DNA of 50,086 nt from Eubacterium sp. Lineage in GTDB: Bacteria > Bacillota > Clostridia > Oscillospirales > Acutalibacteraceae. The notes under the pieces are model-generated. The model ran no database searches. It was not told where the DNA came from and saw only the letters and a program-made list of their open reading frames with translations. The translations under genes were made by a program, and so were the position numbers. The stretch lies in assembly GCA_017450645.1 (NCBI GenBank), contig JAFSTE010000007.1:1-50086 (forward strand), written 5' to 3'. Shown in pieces: positions 8,319 to 16,363 of the stretch (position 1 is the first letter of the stretch; each line of letters opens with the position of its first letter).

Positions 8319-8667
8319 TTTCGTCCGCCTCCTCAAGCTTTTTAACAATTCCGCGGTAAAACTGAACCGTTCCGCCCGCCTTAACGCGCTCGCATCGCTC
8401 CACCTCATAAGGCTGTGAGTCTATGAGGATAACATCGTCTTTGCCGAACTCGCAAAGGTTTATATCGTAAGGGCAAACAATGTAATAGTACTCGTTATAC
8501 GCCCTGCCGATTTTAGTGGCTTTTTCCTCGAACTTGGTTTTGTTCTTTTTCCAGGTCTGTTCTGCTACGGCGAAGAAGGTTACTTCTTCGCCGTTTTCGT
8601 ACACTGCCGTCATTTCTCTGCCGACAGCTTTCAGATACTGTTTAACAGTTTTTTCAAATCTAAGCAT
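8305..8667 (-). CDS. Head closure / connector protein, XkdH-like
   Basis: 120 residues; start at MLRFEKT. The beta-rich sequence with 'VILIDSQPYEVERCERVKAG' followed by 'VQFYRGIVKKL' resembles head-closure proteins (XkdH, SPP1 gp16 type), which seal the portal channel after packaging. It overlaps the following gene by 14 bases. Assignment is from size, order and general fold pattern. Confidence 0.5.
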   Translation of the reverse strand: MLRFEKTVKQYLKAVGREMTAVYENGEEVTFFAVAEQTWKKNKTKFEEKATKIGRAYNEYYYIVCPYDINLCEFGKDDVILIDSQPYEVERCERVKAGGTVQFYRGIVKKLEEADENVFN

Positions 8668-8668
8668 A

Positions 8669-9025
8669 TCAGACACCCCTGAAAGCAAAACCGTTGCCGT
8701 TTACCATACCTTCCGCCGCTTCAAGCGCAAGGGCGAGCAGCTCCTTAACGCTGCTGACGCCGTTAGTGTTAAAGCCGAGCCTTACATCCCCTGCGGAAAA
8801 CGAGGACAGCTCGCCCGAAGCACCTCCGAGCAGCGAGATAGTATAGTAAGCCCTTGCCGCTGCAAGAAATACAATTCTGTCGTCGGCAGAATAAGCCTCG
8901 TCGGTAAGAGACGCTTCGATAGCACCTACGGAATTATTAATAACCGTCGAGTAGTTGTCGAGCTCCTCCGCCGAAAAGCCGCCGAGCTCCTCGAGCACCT
9001 TGGTTACTTCTTCAAGGTTAATCAT
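8669..9025 (-). CDS. Head-tail adaptor, gp6/gp15-like
   Basis: 118 residues from the ATG behind GAGGTGAGG (a GTG three codons earlier is also possible). It is mostly alpha-helical, with 'RIVFLAAARAYYTISLLGG' typical of gp6-like connectors that dock under the portal ring. It lies directly after the major capsid gene, as in HK97-type phages. Confidence 0.6.
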   Translation of the reverse strand: MINLEEVTKVLEELGGFSAEELDNYSTVINNSVGAIEASLTDEAYSADDRIVFLAAARAYYTISLLGGASGELSSFSAGDVRLGFNTNGVSSVKELLALALEAAEGMVNGNGFAFRGV

Positions 9026-9042
9026 ATGCCTCACCTCATTTA

Positions 9043-10029
9043 TTAATAGGTTGCAATCTGTGAAGCACCGTCAAAAATAGGTGAAAAGCCTGCGATACAG
9101 CTTACGCTTGCGCGCTCGAGCTGGCGGTCAATAAGCTTATCAAAGTCTGTAATGACGTCGCCCGCCTGAACCTTTTCAAGCGCGTAATTCTTATCAATAC
9201 CGATAATCCTTGAGTTGCCTTCAAGGCACTTCGCCTTAACGATTGTTGCGCCGAAAGGCGTAACCATTGAGCCTGTGCCGTGGAAGTTAAGACCTGCCAT
9301 AGCGTCCTTAAACTCGTCGATATTAAGAATTTCCGCAACAGTCTGGCTGTCCGTTACGATAGTGGTAAGTCTGTACGGGTCAAAGCTGTTCCAAAAGTCA
9401 ACAAGGTCAGCATATGTAATTCCGTTATCAAACTCGATTATATCGTCGCCCTTTGCTTCATTAATGGTAACGAGCGCGTCCAAAGTCTGGCATCTTGCAA
9501 TATAGTCGCCGATTTGCTTAAGGATAACGGTAAAGATGTCAAGCTTCTGGAACTTAACAGCCTCGTAGGATGCAACGAGCATTCTGCCCCTCTTTTTAAG
9601 CGGAGTGAGCGTGTCCTTAAGTCTTACATTAATCTCGGGGATGTGCGTACCCTCCATAATGTGTTCGTTGTCCTCGGTTTCGTCAATTATGCTCTCGATT
9701 GCTCTGTAGTCAAGAGAGTCGATATTAGTTGTGCTTGCCACAATCTGGCTTACAACATCTGATTCGGTGAGTCCCTGTCTTACGGCTCTTGCAACATACT
9801 CGGGGAAAAGTGCAGACGAGTCTGCGTTCTGGAAGAACTTAGATACGGTGTCGCTGTCCTTGCCCGATACCTTGATGTCAAATCTCTTGAGCTGGCGCTG
9901 ATATGCGTCGAGTCCCTCAAGCGCAGTGCCGTAGTAGTTTTCCGACGGGTCAATGCTTTCGAGTGCCTGTGTAAAGCTTTTTCCTGTAGTGTAGAGCTCT
10001 TTTTCGAGCTTTATGTTATCAAATGACAT
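9043..10029 (-). CDS. Major capsid protein (HK97-like fold, PBSX XkdG-type)
   Basis: 328 residues, about the usual size. N-terminal coil (ELYTTGKSFTQALESID) is followed by segments typical of clostridial major capsid proteins: 'FPEYVARAVRQGL', 'VVSQIVASTTNIDSLDYR', and the late 'GLNFHGTGSMVTPFGATIVK'. GGAGG precedes the ATG. It follows the small decoration gene and the protease-scaffold gene, the standard order. The frame is intact with no internal decay. Confidence 0.85.
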   Translation of the reverse strand: MSFDNIKLEKELYTTGKSFTQALESIDPSENYYGTALEGLDAYQRQLKRFDIKVSGKDSDTVSKFFQNADSSALFPEYVARAVRQGLTESDVVSQIVASTTNIDSLDYRAIESIIDETEDNEHIMEGTHIPEINVRLKDTLTPLKKRGRMLVASYEAVKFQKLDIFTVILKQIGDYIARCQTLDALVTINEAKGDDIIEFDNGITYADLVDFWNSFDPYRLTTIVTDSQTVAEILNIDEFKDAMAGLNFHGTGSMVTPFGATIVKAKCLEGNSRIIGIDKNYALEKVQAGDVITDFDKLIDRQLERASVSCIAGFSPIFDGASQIATY

Positions 10030-10048
10030 AAATAATTACCTCCTGTTT

Positions 10049-10396
10049 TTAGAGAATAAAGCCGACGATTTTGTTTGTGGTGTCGCGCTTTAAAACCTTG
10101 TAATATACGACATCGTTTTCGCCGCCCGCCTTAATGTTTGCGTTAGAGTCGCTGACAAGCGTTGCAAGTCCGACGCTCGGCGCAGAGCCCGAATACGGTA
10201 ACTCTACATAGCCTTCAACCTGAACGCTTGCATAGCCGTTTCTTACCGCGATACATACGCCGACAAAGTTGCCGCCGTTAGACGTCTTAACAGCCTGACC
10301 TAACGAGTTAACCGTTACGAGCTCGCCCGCTGTAATTGTTTCGCCTGTTTCAAATGTTAAACATTTTGTTTCATAACCCTTATGTGAAATACTCAT
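10049..10396 (-). CDS. Capsid decoration/stabilisation protein-like
   Basis: 115 residues, start at MSISHKG with AGGAGG upstream. It is a small all-beta protein (ETITAGELVTVNSLGQAVK) between the scaffold and major capsid genes, as for capsid decoration proteins. No membrane segment or enzymatic motif is seen. Confidence 0.6.
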   Translation of the reverse strand: MSISHKGYETKCLTFETGETITAGELVTVNSLGQAVKTSNGGNFVGVCIAVRNGYASVQVEGYVELPYSGSAPSVGLATLVSDSNANIKAGGENDVVYYKVLKRDTTNKIVGFIL

Positions 10397-10406
10397 TTTA
10401 TTCCTC

Positions 10407-11345
10407 CTAAATTCTGAATTGTGAATAATCGTTAGTTTTGATTTCCTTTTCTGCCTGCGCAAGCTGCGGGGTTAAGCCCTCGGGCTTCATGCCCTTTTTA
10501 AGACCGTCCTTAAACCCGATAAGCTCCTTTACCGTCATTACGGAAACAATCGAATTAAAAAGCTCGCTGTCAACATCGGGCAGCTTAATCGCAAGGAGCT
10601 TTGCTACCTCTTTTGAAAGCTCTTTTTTGTACCTCTCGCCAAGCTCCGCCTCCTCTGTAAGCTTGTCGATAAGCGCAGTGATTTGCTCGCTCTGCGACTT
10701 TGATAAAGTTACCTCGCCGTCGCAGGCTTTAATCGTTTTAATAATTTCCTGCATATCAGGCTCCTTTTCTTTTTTAAATGACTTTGTAACGCCTGCCTCG
10801 CGCTGCGCGGGCACCGCGACAAAGCTGAATTCGTAGGCGTCAAACGGCTCCTCAAGCACCGAAAATGCAAGCTCGCCGTCGTACATCTTGCCGCTTTTAT
10901 GCGGGCAGCTTTGCTTGCGCTTGTCCTTTTTGCAAACCGAGCATACGCTCTTGCCCATAGAACACGAAACCGAAACCTCTTTTTTAATTCCCGCCTCAAT
11001 CTCGTCAATAAGCGCCTTGTTTTCTTTGCTTTTAAGCATATATGCTCTTGCTTTAAGAACATAGAAATCCTCGCCGTCGGCAGTCTTTTTACCCTCCTCT
11101 TTTACAATATAGGTATCAAAAATTCTTGCCTTCTGGTCGGCGCTTTTCATCGAATGGTCGAAGATGCCCGTTTTGCCGATAAACATCGGCGCCAGCGCCT
11201 TTAAAGAGGCTACGGAAAACTTTTCGTAATCCCTGTCAATATCGTTATTGCAAAGGCTTACGGTAAAGATATACACCTCGTCCTCGCTTAGCTTTTTGCG
11301 TGAATAAGCGTTAATCTTTTCGATATCAGTCGTTTTGAGTTGCAT
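10407..11345 (-). CDS. Prohead protease with C-terminal scaffold (XkdF-like)
   Basis: 312 residues. Candidate catalytic His lies in 'GIFDHS' near residue 60 and Ser in 'KKEVSVSCS' near 125, the pattern of HK97-type prohead proteases. After the Ser comes a Cys/His cluster (C-x6-C-x2-C-x8-C-x-H), a probable zinc knuckle, then 'YEFSFVAVPAQREAGV'. Residues 200-300 are charged and helical (ELGERYKKELSKEVAKLL), as expected for a scaffold. It overlaps the portal gene by 20 bases and has a good AGGAGG site. Confidence 0.75.
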   Translation of the reverse strand: MQLKTTDIEKINAYSRKKLSEDEVYIFTVSLCNNDIDRDYEKFSVASLKALAPMFIGKTGIFDHSMKSADQKARIFDTYIVKEEGKKTADGEDFYVLKARAYMLKSKENKALIDEIEAGIKKEVSVSCSMGKSVCSVCKKDKRKQSCPHKSGKMYDGELAFSVLEEPFDAYEFSFVAVPAQREAGVTKSFKKEKEPDMQEIIKTIKACDGEVTLSKSQSEQITALIDKLTEEAELGERYKKELSKEVAKLLAIKLPDVDSELFNSIVSVMTVKELIGFKDGLKKGMKPEGLTPQLAQAEKEIKTNDYSQFRI

Positions 11346-12492
11346 CTTGTGCCTCCTTTAAATACTTGTCCGCCTCGGCATTGTACAGCCTTGCCTGAGC
11401 AAGCTGGGTTTCGTCCTGCAGCGTGATATCATCCCACACAACCTCTGCCTGAGAGGTGATACCGTTAATCAAAAGATACACCTCGCCGATTTTTTTAATA
11501 ACCGGCGTTACAATCCTTCGGTACGCTTCAAGCTCGGTCGTGAGAATATCCGCCTGCTGCTGGCTCATATGCTCTGTGGTGGACCAGCTGAGTCCGAACA
11601 TATACGGCATAAGTCCCGTCTTGGCGATAATCTGTTCGAGCATCTGCCTTGCGGGCACCTCGCTGTCAAGCACCTGATTGTCGGCGCCGATAACGCTGAT
11701 TTTTACATCGCCTACCGCAACGAAGTCCTTAACATTTTCCTTCGAGCTCATAGCGTCCTTCCACGCCTGTGCCATCTGGTTAGCGCGCTCCTTGGCGTAT
11801 GCCTTGTCGGTGGAGTCGTTTTGCGGCTTGTAGGTCACCGCGTAACGGAGATTACCTACGCGCTCCCAGTTAGTGCCTATGGTGTTATAAATTTTCAGCA
11901 GGATGTCGCTGACAAACGGCAAGCCGCGCAGCAAACTCGTTCCCACAAGGCTTCCCGGCTCGGGATTAAGCACGGAAAACAGCAGCTTTTCGGGCGAGGC
12001 GATTGCCACTTCCCTGCCGCTTGATACATTAAAGAATTCGGGCTCAATGCCGTCCTTTTTGCGTTTAACCTGCAACACATCAAGCTCGCCGTTATACAGC
12101 GCATAAAATCCGTTTTCGTCGTAGAGCATTTCGCCCACAGCGCTGCCGTAGGTAAGAAGCTGCTCCATATAGTTATCAACGAACGCCTGTATTCCCTGCT
12201 GATTTCCGCCAACGCTTACGGTGCTGAAAAACTCGTTAATCTCGTTATCAAGCGCCTCGTTTCCGGTCTTAAACTCAAAGCCGCCCATAAGGCGTACGAT
12301 TTTATAAATCGCGGAGTCGATAAGCGGAACAGCCTCGCGAAGCTCCCTGTAAACCCTGCCGTTTTTGCCCGACAGCGGCTCATAGCTGTTAAGCCCCCTG
12401 AACGGGTGAGTGCTGCTGCCGCCCGTCATAACGGCGGTGCCTGTATCCGTATTGTGTTCAGGCTCTGTTTTGTCCTTCTTGAATATGCCCAA
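11326..12492 (-). CDS. Portal protein
   Basis: 388 residues from a TTG start. The TTG is preferred because AAAGGAAG lies 7 bases upstream and the terminase stop is 4 bases before; upstream codons have no site. Portal-like features are 'YRELREAVPLIDSAIYKIV', 'GFYALYNGELDVLQVKRK', 'EKLLFSVLNPEPGSLVGTS', and the late 'YMFGLSWSTTEHMSQQQAD' with a C-terminal helix. Portal dodecamers form the DNA channel of the capsid. Confidence 0.85.
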   Translation of the reverse strand: MGIFKKDKTEPEHNTDTGTAVMTGGSSTHPFRGLNSYEPLSGKNGRVYRELREAVPLIDSAIYKIVRLMGGFEFKTGNEALDNEINEFFSTVSVGGNQQGIQAFVDNYMEQLLTYGSAVGEMLYDENGFYALYNGELDVLQVKRKKDGIEPEFFNVSSGREVAIASPEKLLFSVLNPEPGSLVGTSLLRGLPFVSDILLKIYNTIGTNWERVGNLRYAVTYKPQNDSTDKAYAKERANQMAQAWKDAMSSKENVKDFVAVGDVKISVIGADNQVLDSEVPARQMLEQIIAKTGLMPYMFGLSWSTTEHMSQQQADILTTELEAYRRIVTPVIKKIGEVYLLINGITSQAEVVWDDITLQDETQLAQARLYNAEADKYLKEAQDATQND

Positions 12493-12496
12493 GGCT

Positions 12497-13750
12497 TCAC
12501 TTCCTTTCAACCGCAATGGAGAAGGAACAGTCATCGCGCGTTTTGTTCAGAACCGTCTGTACAAAATAGCGAATGTCGTCCATTGCGTGGTCGTTTTCTT
12601 TTTTCGGCGCGTCCTTTTTTATCCCGTCGTCCCAGCGGTAAAGCGAAAATTCCTTAAGCGTGTCGACGCACAGCGGAGAAAAGAAAATCTCGCCGTTTTT
12701 AAGCGCGCTGCACACGCGGTTAATTCCGCTTATAACATCGTTGTCCGCCCTGATAACGCGGTATATGCCGTGGCGCTTAACCACCTCGATAAACGAGGCA
12801 GCGGACGGGTCGATAATAAGGGCGTTAATATCTCTGTCGCCCGCAAGCGCTTCGAGCTCGGCATAGTATTCCTCGTCGGTAAGCTGTACGCCCTTGTCGC
12901 GCGAGGAGTGGTAGTATTCGTTAATGCGGTACCAGCACTCGCCGCTTCTGCCCCACAGCCCGAGCGAAAAGGGATTGACCGTTCCGTAGTCGCACGAAAG
13001 GTAGTAGCTGTCGTAGCTTTCTGCCGTTTTAATGTGCTTTTCTGATGAGAACATCGGATAAACAAGTCCGTCCGCGCTCACCCATTTACCGAGGATAAAG
13101 CGTTCGTAAAACGCGCCTGAGTAAAGATTTTTGTAGCGGTTTTTTACCTCGTCTGAAAGAGAGGGATTGTCGTCCATCGTAAAATGGAGGTAGAGTATAT
13201 TCTTTTCGTCTGATTTTTTTATCCACTCATTATAAAACCAGTGAAAAGGATGCTCGGGGTTGCAGTTAAACCAGTACTTAGCGCCCTCAAGCGAGCACCT
13301 GGCAAGCGCCTGCTCAACAAACGAGCGCGGCATAAGCGCAACCTCGTCAAGAAGAACGCCGCCCAGGGTAATGCCCTGGATTAATGAAGCTGAGCTTTCA
13401 TCTCTGCCGCCGAACAGATAAAATCGGTTTTTCACGCCGCTCTTCTCGATAATCATAAGATTCCGGCTGATTTTTTCCTCAACCGTAAAGCCGAGGGACA
13501 GCAGTGTAGGCACAAGCGTAGTAATTACATTTCGCCTAAGCGAAGTAATCGTTTTGCCGCAGATGGCAAACGAGGTGTCGTTAAAACGGTAAAACGACCA
13601 GCATATAAAGGAAAGTGACATACAAAGCGTTTTGCCCGACCTGACCGCACCGTCGCAAATAATTCCGTTTTTGTTTTCGTAATTGCTGCCCTTGCACCAC
13701 CAGTTAAGGGTGAGTAGCTGTTTTTTTGAAAATGCTTTGAACTTAATCAT
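12497..13750 (-). CDS. Terminase large subunit (PBSX family)
   Basis: 417 residues, start at MIKFKAFSKK. The ATPase half has Walker A GAVRSGKT (34-41) and Walker B VLLDE (132-136). The nuclease half has acidic residues in SCDYG (Asp254), IIDPSAASF (Asp314) and HAMDDIRYF near the end. All expected catalytic residues seem present, so DNA packaging should be possible. It overlaps the small-subunit gene by 8 bases. AAGGAG lies a rather long 14 bases before the ATG; a TTG 42 bases upstream is the alternative. Confidence 0.9.
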   Translation of the reverse strand: MIKFKAFSKKQLLTLNWWCKGSNYENKNGIICDGAVRSGKTLCMSLSFICWSFYRFNDTSFAICGKTITSLRRNVITTLVPTLLSLGFTVEEKISRNLMIIEKSGVKNRFYLFGGRDESSASLIQGITLGGVLLDEVALMPRSFVEQALARCSLEGAKYWFNCNPEHPFHWFYNEWIKKSDEKNILYLHFTMDDNPSLSDEVKNRYKNLYSGAFYERFILGKWVSADGLVYPMFSSEKHIKTAESYDSYYLSCDYGTVNPFSLGLWGRSGECWYRINEYYHSSRDKGVQLTDEEYYAELEALAGDRDINALIIDPSAASFIEVVKRHGIYRVIRADNDVISGINRVCSALKNGEIFFSPLCVDTLKEFSLYRWDDGIKKDAPKKENDHAMDDIRYFVQTVLNKTRDDCSFSIAVERK

Positions 13751-14069
13751 TATTAGGAATATCGCTCCTTGCGTTTTCAATGCTCTTTTCAAGTGCCTGA
13801 TAAAAACTGAGCCCCTCGTCGCCCTTAGCGCTCTCGTTATCCCTTAGCCTTTCAAAAGCCTTAATCCTGTCGAAGAATTTAATCTCGAGCCCGCCGCCCT
13901 TAGGACGCTTTATCTCACTTATGTTAAACAGGTTTAGCTTTTTCAGCTTATCCATAGCTTCCTCGTCGCTCAGATAAAGCAGCGACACCGCGTCGCTGAT
14001 ATCGCCCGTTGCGAGCTTAAGTAAACCCTCCTCAACAAGTTCGGCTGTGGTCTTTTTTCTTCTTCCCAT
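13743..14069 (-). CDS. Terminase small-subunit-like protein
   Basis: 108 residues. Basic start (MGRRKKTTAELVEEGLLKLA), mainly helical, first gene of the cluster and overlapping the terminase large gene. Small terminase subunits recognise the packaging site. GAGGGG precedes the ATG. The usual N-terminal helix-turn-helix is not obvious, so a different DNA-recognition role is possible. Confidence 0.6.
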   Translation of the reverse strand: MGRRKKTTAELVEEGLLKLATGDISDAVSLLYLSDEEAMDKLKKLNLFNISEIKRPKGGGLEIKFFDRIKAFERLRDNESAKGDEGLSFYQALEKSIENARSDIPNND

Positions 14070-14159
14070 TTTTACCCCTCTTTCAAAATTTTTAACCGCT
14101 TTTTGAAGGAGCTTAACTCGCTCTTTTGAAAAACCCCTTCACTATTAGGGTGAAAACGG

Positions 14160-14183
14160 GCAATTTTATTCAGGTTTTATGCA
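14160..14183 (-). repeat. Operator-like repeat, copy near the terminase genes
   Basis: 24-bp sequence beginning TGCATAAAAC on the minus strand. It matches the second copy at 14221-14244 at 22 of 24 positions, in the same orientation, 61 bp apart. It lies 90 bp upstream of the first capsid-cluster gene. Each copy holds TGCATAAA and TGAATAAA half-sites 11 bp apart. Confidence 0.6.
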
Positions 14184-14220
14184 TAATTGGACCATATTTT
14201 TTGTAAAAAAATATTTTTTC

Positions 14221-14244
14221 GCCATTTTATTCACGTTTTATGCA
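14221..14244 (-). repeat. Operator-like repeat, upstream copy
   Basis: Second copy of the 24-bp repeat. Two more GTGAATA motifs follow between it and the recG terminator. The 14070-14326 gap otherwise has AT-rich sequence and a weak TTTACA promoter box but no gene. Confidence 0.6.
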
Positions 14245-14265
14245 TATTCACAAAATTATTCACGC

Positions 14266-14305
14266 ACAAAAAAACAGGTCGTTTCACACAAGGTGAAACA
14301 ACCTG
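14266..14305 (-). terminator. Intrinsic terminator of the recG operon
   Basis: Hairpin CAGGT-GTTTCAC / GTGAAAC-ACCTG followed on the minus strand by seven T. It isolates the recG operon from the capsid cluster downstream. Confidence 0.9.
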
Positions 14306-14326
14306 ATTAGGTATAATATAATGTAA

Positions 14327-16363
14327 TTAATAATTTGTTTTACGAAACATATTGTTTATGTTTTTACAAAGCGCGGGATAGCTGTCAAGACGCGGGTCGG
14401 CGCTGAGCATTTCCTGAGCGCACTGCTGACAAGCCTTAAGCGTGTCCATATCCTCGAGCATATCCGCGATTATAAGATTAGGCAGACCGTGCTGGCGCTT
14501 ACCGAAAAAGTCGCCGGGGCCTCTCGTTTTAAGGTCGTAGTCCGCAATCTTAAAGCCGTTATTAGTGCTTTTCATAACCTGCAGTCGCTCGGCGGAGGAA
14601 TCGCTCTTGCTGTCGGATACAAGTATGCAGTACGATTTATCCTTGCCGCGTCCAACCCTGCCGCGCAGCTGATGCAGCGCAGATAGCCCGAAGCGCTCCG
14701 CGTTTTCGATAAGCATTATAGTGGCGTTAGGAACATCCACACCGACCTCGATAACGGTAGTGGAAACAAGTATCTGAACATCGCCCCTTGCAAAGGCGGA
14801 CATAACCGCGTCCTTTTCCTTAGCCTTCATTTTTCCGTGCAGAAGCCCTAAGTTGTAGTCCTTAAAGACCTCGGTCTGCAGCTTTTCGGCGTACTCCTTG
14901 GCGCTGATAAGCTCGCTTTCGCCCTCGTCAACAAGGGGGCATACTATATAAGCCTGCTTGCCGTCGTCAACCGCCTTTTTAATAAAGTTATAAATCCTCG
15001 TGTGGAAGGTGCTGTCAACAACATCCGTCCTTATTTCCTGCCGTCCGGGCGGCAGCTCGTCGAGAATACTTATATCAAGGTCGCCGTAAATTATAAGCCC
15101 GAGCGTTCTCGGTATCGGCGTTGCGCTCATTACAAGCAGGTGCGGGCTAGTCCCCTTCATAGCAAGGCTCGCCCTCTGCTCAACGCCGAAGCGGTGCTGC
15201 TCGTCGGTTACAACAAGCGCCAAATCTTTAAACTCAACATCATTTTGTATAAGCGCGTGTGTGCCGATAATAAAGTCAATTTCGCCGTCCATAAGCGCAG
15301 CTTTTATCCTGCGCTTTTCCGCCGCTTTTGTAGAGCCCGTAAGCAGCTCAAGGCGTATATCGCAATCCTTAAAGAGCTTTTTAAACGACTCATAATGCTG
15401 AGTTGCAAGTATTTCGGTGGGCGCCATCATAGCCGCCTGATACCCGCATTTTACGGTCGAGAACACCACCGCGCCCGCAACCGCGGTTTTGCCCGAGCCT
15501 ACATCACCCTGAACAAGTCTGTTCATAGTAGTGCTGCCCTTCATATCATCCAGGCACTCGTTAATCGCGCGTTTTTGCGCGCGCGTAAGCTCGAACGAAA
15601 GCAGCCCCTCAAACTCTGAAAAATAGTCGCCCGTAAGCCTCGTTTCGTTTTTCGTTTCTTTTTTATCGCGCAGCTTTAAAAGCCCGATTTGAAGCATTAA
15701 AAGCTCCTCGAAAATCAGTCTTTTTCTTGCAATTTCAATATTTTTAACATCGCTCGGAAAATGCACCTGCCGCGTCGCAAAATCAAGCGAGCAGAGATTA
15801 TACTTTTGTTTTACCTCTTCGGGCAGTGTTTCGCCGAGCTCGCCGAGGTTATCAAGAACGGATTTTACAACCTTTGCAATCGCCTTTGAATTAAGGCTTT
15901 CGGTTGCGCCGTAAATCGGGTGAATCGAGTCGGCGATATCGAATTTTTCAATCTGCGGCGAGCTCATACTCGCGGAGGTAAAGCTCTTGTCAACCTTGCC
16001 GAAAAGTATGTACTCCTCGTAGGTCCTCAGCGCCTGCGCGAGATATTTGTTATTAAAAATCGTAACATGTATAACCGTTTCGCCGTCCGAAAAATTACAC
16101 TTATACAGCGTCATACCCTTGCGTATTTTTGCTTCCTGGACAGGGGTAATCATAGTCGCTCTTATGGCAACCACTTCGCCTTCGGGCGCTTCAAGGGCAG
16201 ATACGCTTTTGCTCCAGTCCTGATACTTTCGCGGATAGTAACATAGCAAATCGCCCACTGAATAAATGCCCAGCTTATTAAAAAGCCGGGCTCTTTTTTC
16301 GCCAACACCCTTGATATATTGAATGTTAACCTCGTTTAAATCTTGTGTGTTTAAATCAATCAT
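14327..16363 (-). CDS. recG: ATP-dependent DNA helicase RecG
   Basis: 678 residues, full length. It has the N-terminal wedge domain, Walker A GDVGSGKT (286-293), the DEQH box (387-390) and 'SATPIPRTLGL' motif III. These are followed by helicase C motifs ('QLRGRVGRGKDKSYCIL') and the RecG end 'LKTRGPGDFFGKRQHG'. RecG remodels stalled replication forks and Holliday junctions. It is the last gene of the operon; its ATG overlaps the fakA stop (TAATG). Confidence 0.97.
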   Translation of the reverse strand: MIDLNTQDLNEVNIQYIKGVGEKRARLFNKLGIYSVGDLLCYYPRKYQDWSKSVSALEAPEGEVVAIRATMITPVQEAKIRKGMTLYKCNFSDGETVIHVTIFNNKYLAQALRTYEEYILFGKVDKSFTSASMSSPQIEKFDIADSIHPIYGATESLNSKAIAKVVKSVLDNLGELGETLPEEVKQKYNLCSLDFATRQVHFPSDVKNIEIARKRLIFEELLMLQIGLLKLRDKKETKNETRLTGDYFSEFEGLLSFELTRAQKRAINECLDDMKGSTTMNRLVQGDVGSGKTAVAGAVVFSTVKCGYQAAMMAPTEILATQHYESFKKLFKDCDIRLELLTGSTKAAEKRRIKAALMDGEIDFIIGTHALIQNDVEFKDLALVVTDEQHRFGVEQRASLAMKGTSPHLLVMSATPIPRTLGLIIYGDLDISILDELPPGRQEIRTDVVDSTFHTRIYNFIKKAVDDGKQAYIVCPLVDEGESELISAKEYAEKLQTEVFKDYNLGLLHGKMKAKEKDAVMSAFARGDVQILVSTTVIEVGVDVPNATIMLIENAERFGLSALHQLRGRVGRGKDKSYCILVSDSKSDSSAERLQVMKSTNNGFKIADYDLKTRGPGDFFGKRQHGLPNLIIADMLEDMDTLKACQQCAQEMLSADPRLDSYPALCKNINNMFRKTNY

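Noticed and set aside
7911-8408. Longer start for the third connector gene, 30 codons upstream
   Set aside because: The extension overlaps the previous gene, has no ribosome site and an unlike composition; the internal ATG has GAGGAGG at good distance.
3528-14326. Attachment-site repeats (attL/attR) flanking the capsid cluster
   Set aside because: I compared both flanks by eye and found no direct repeat of useful length; there is also no integrase.
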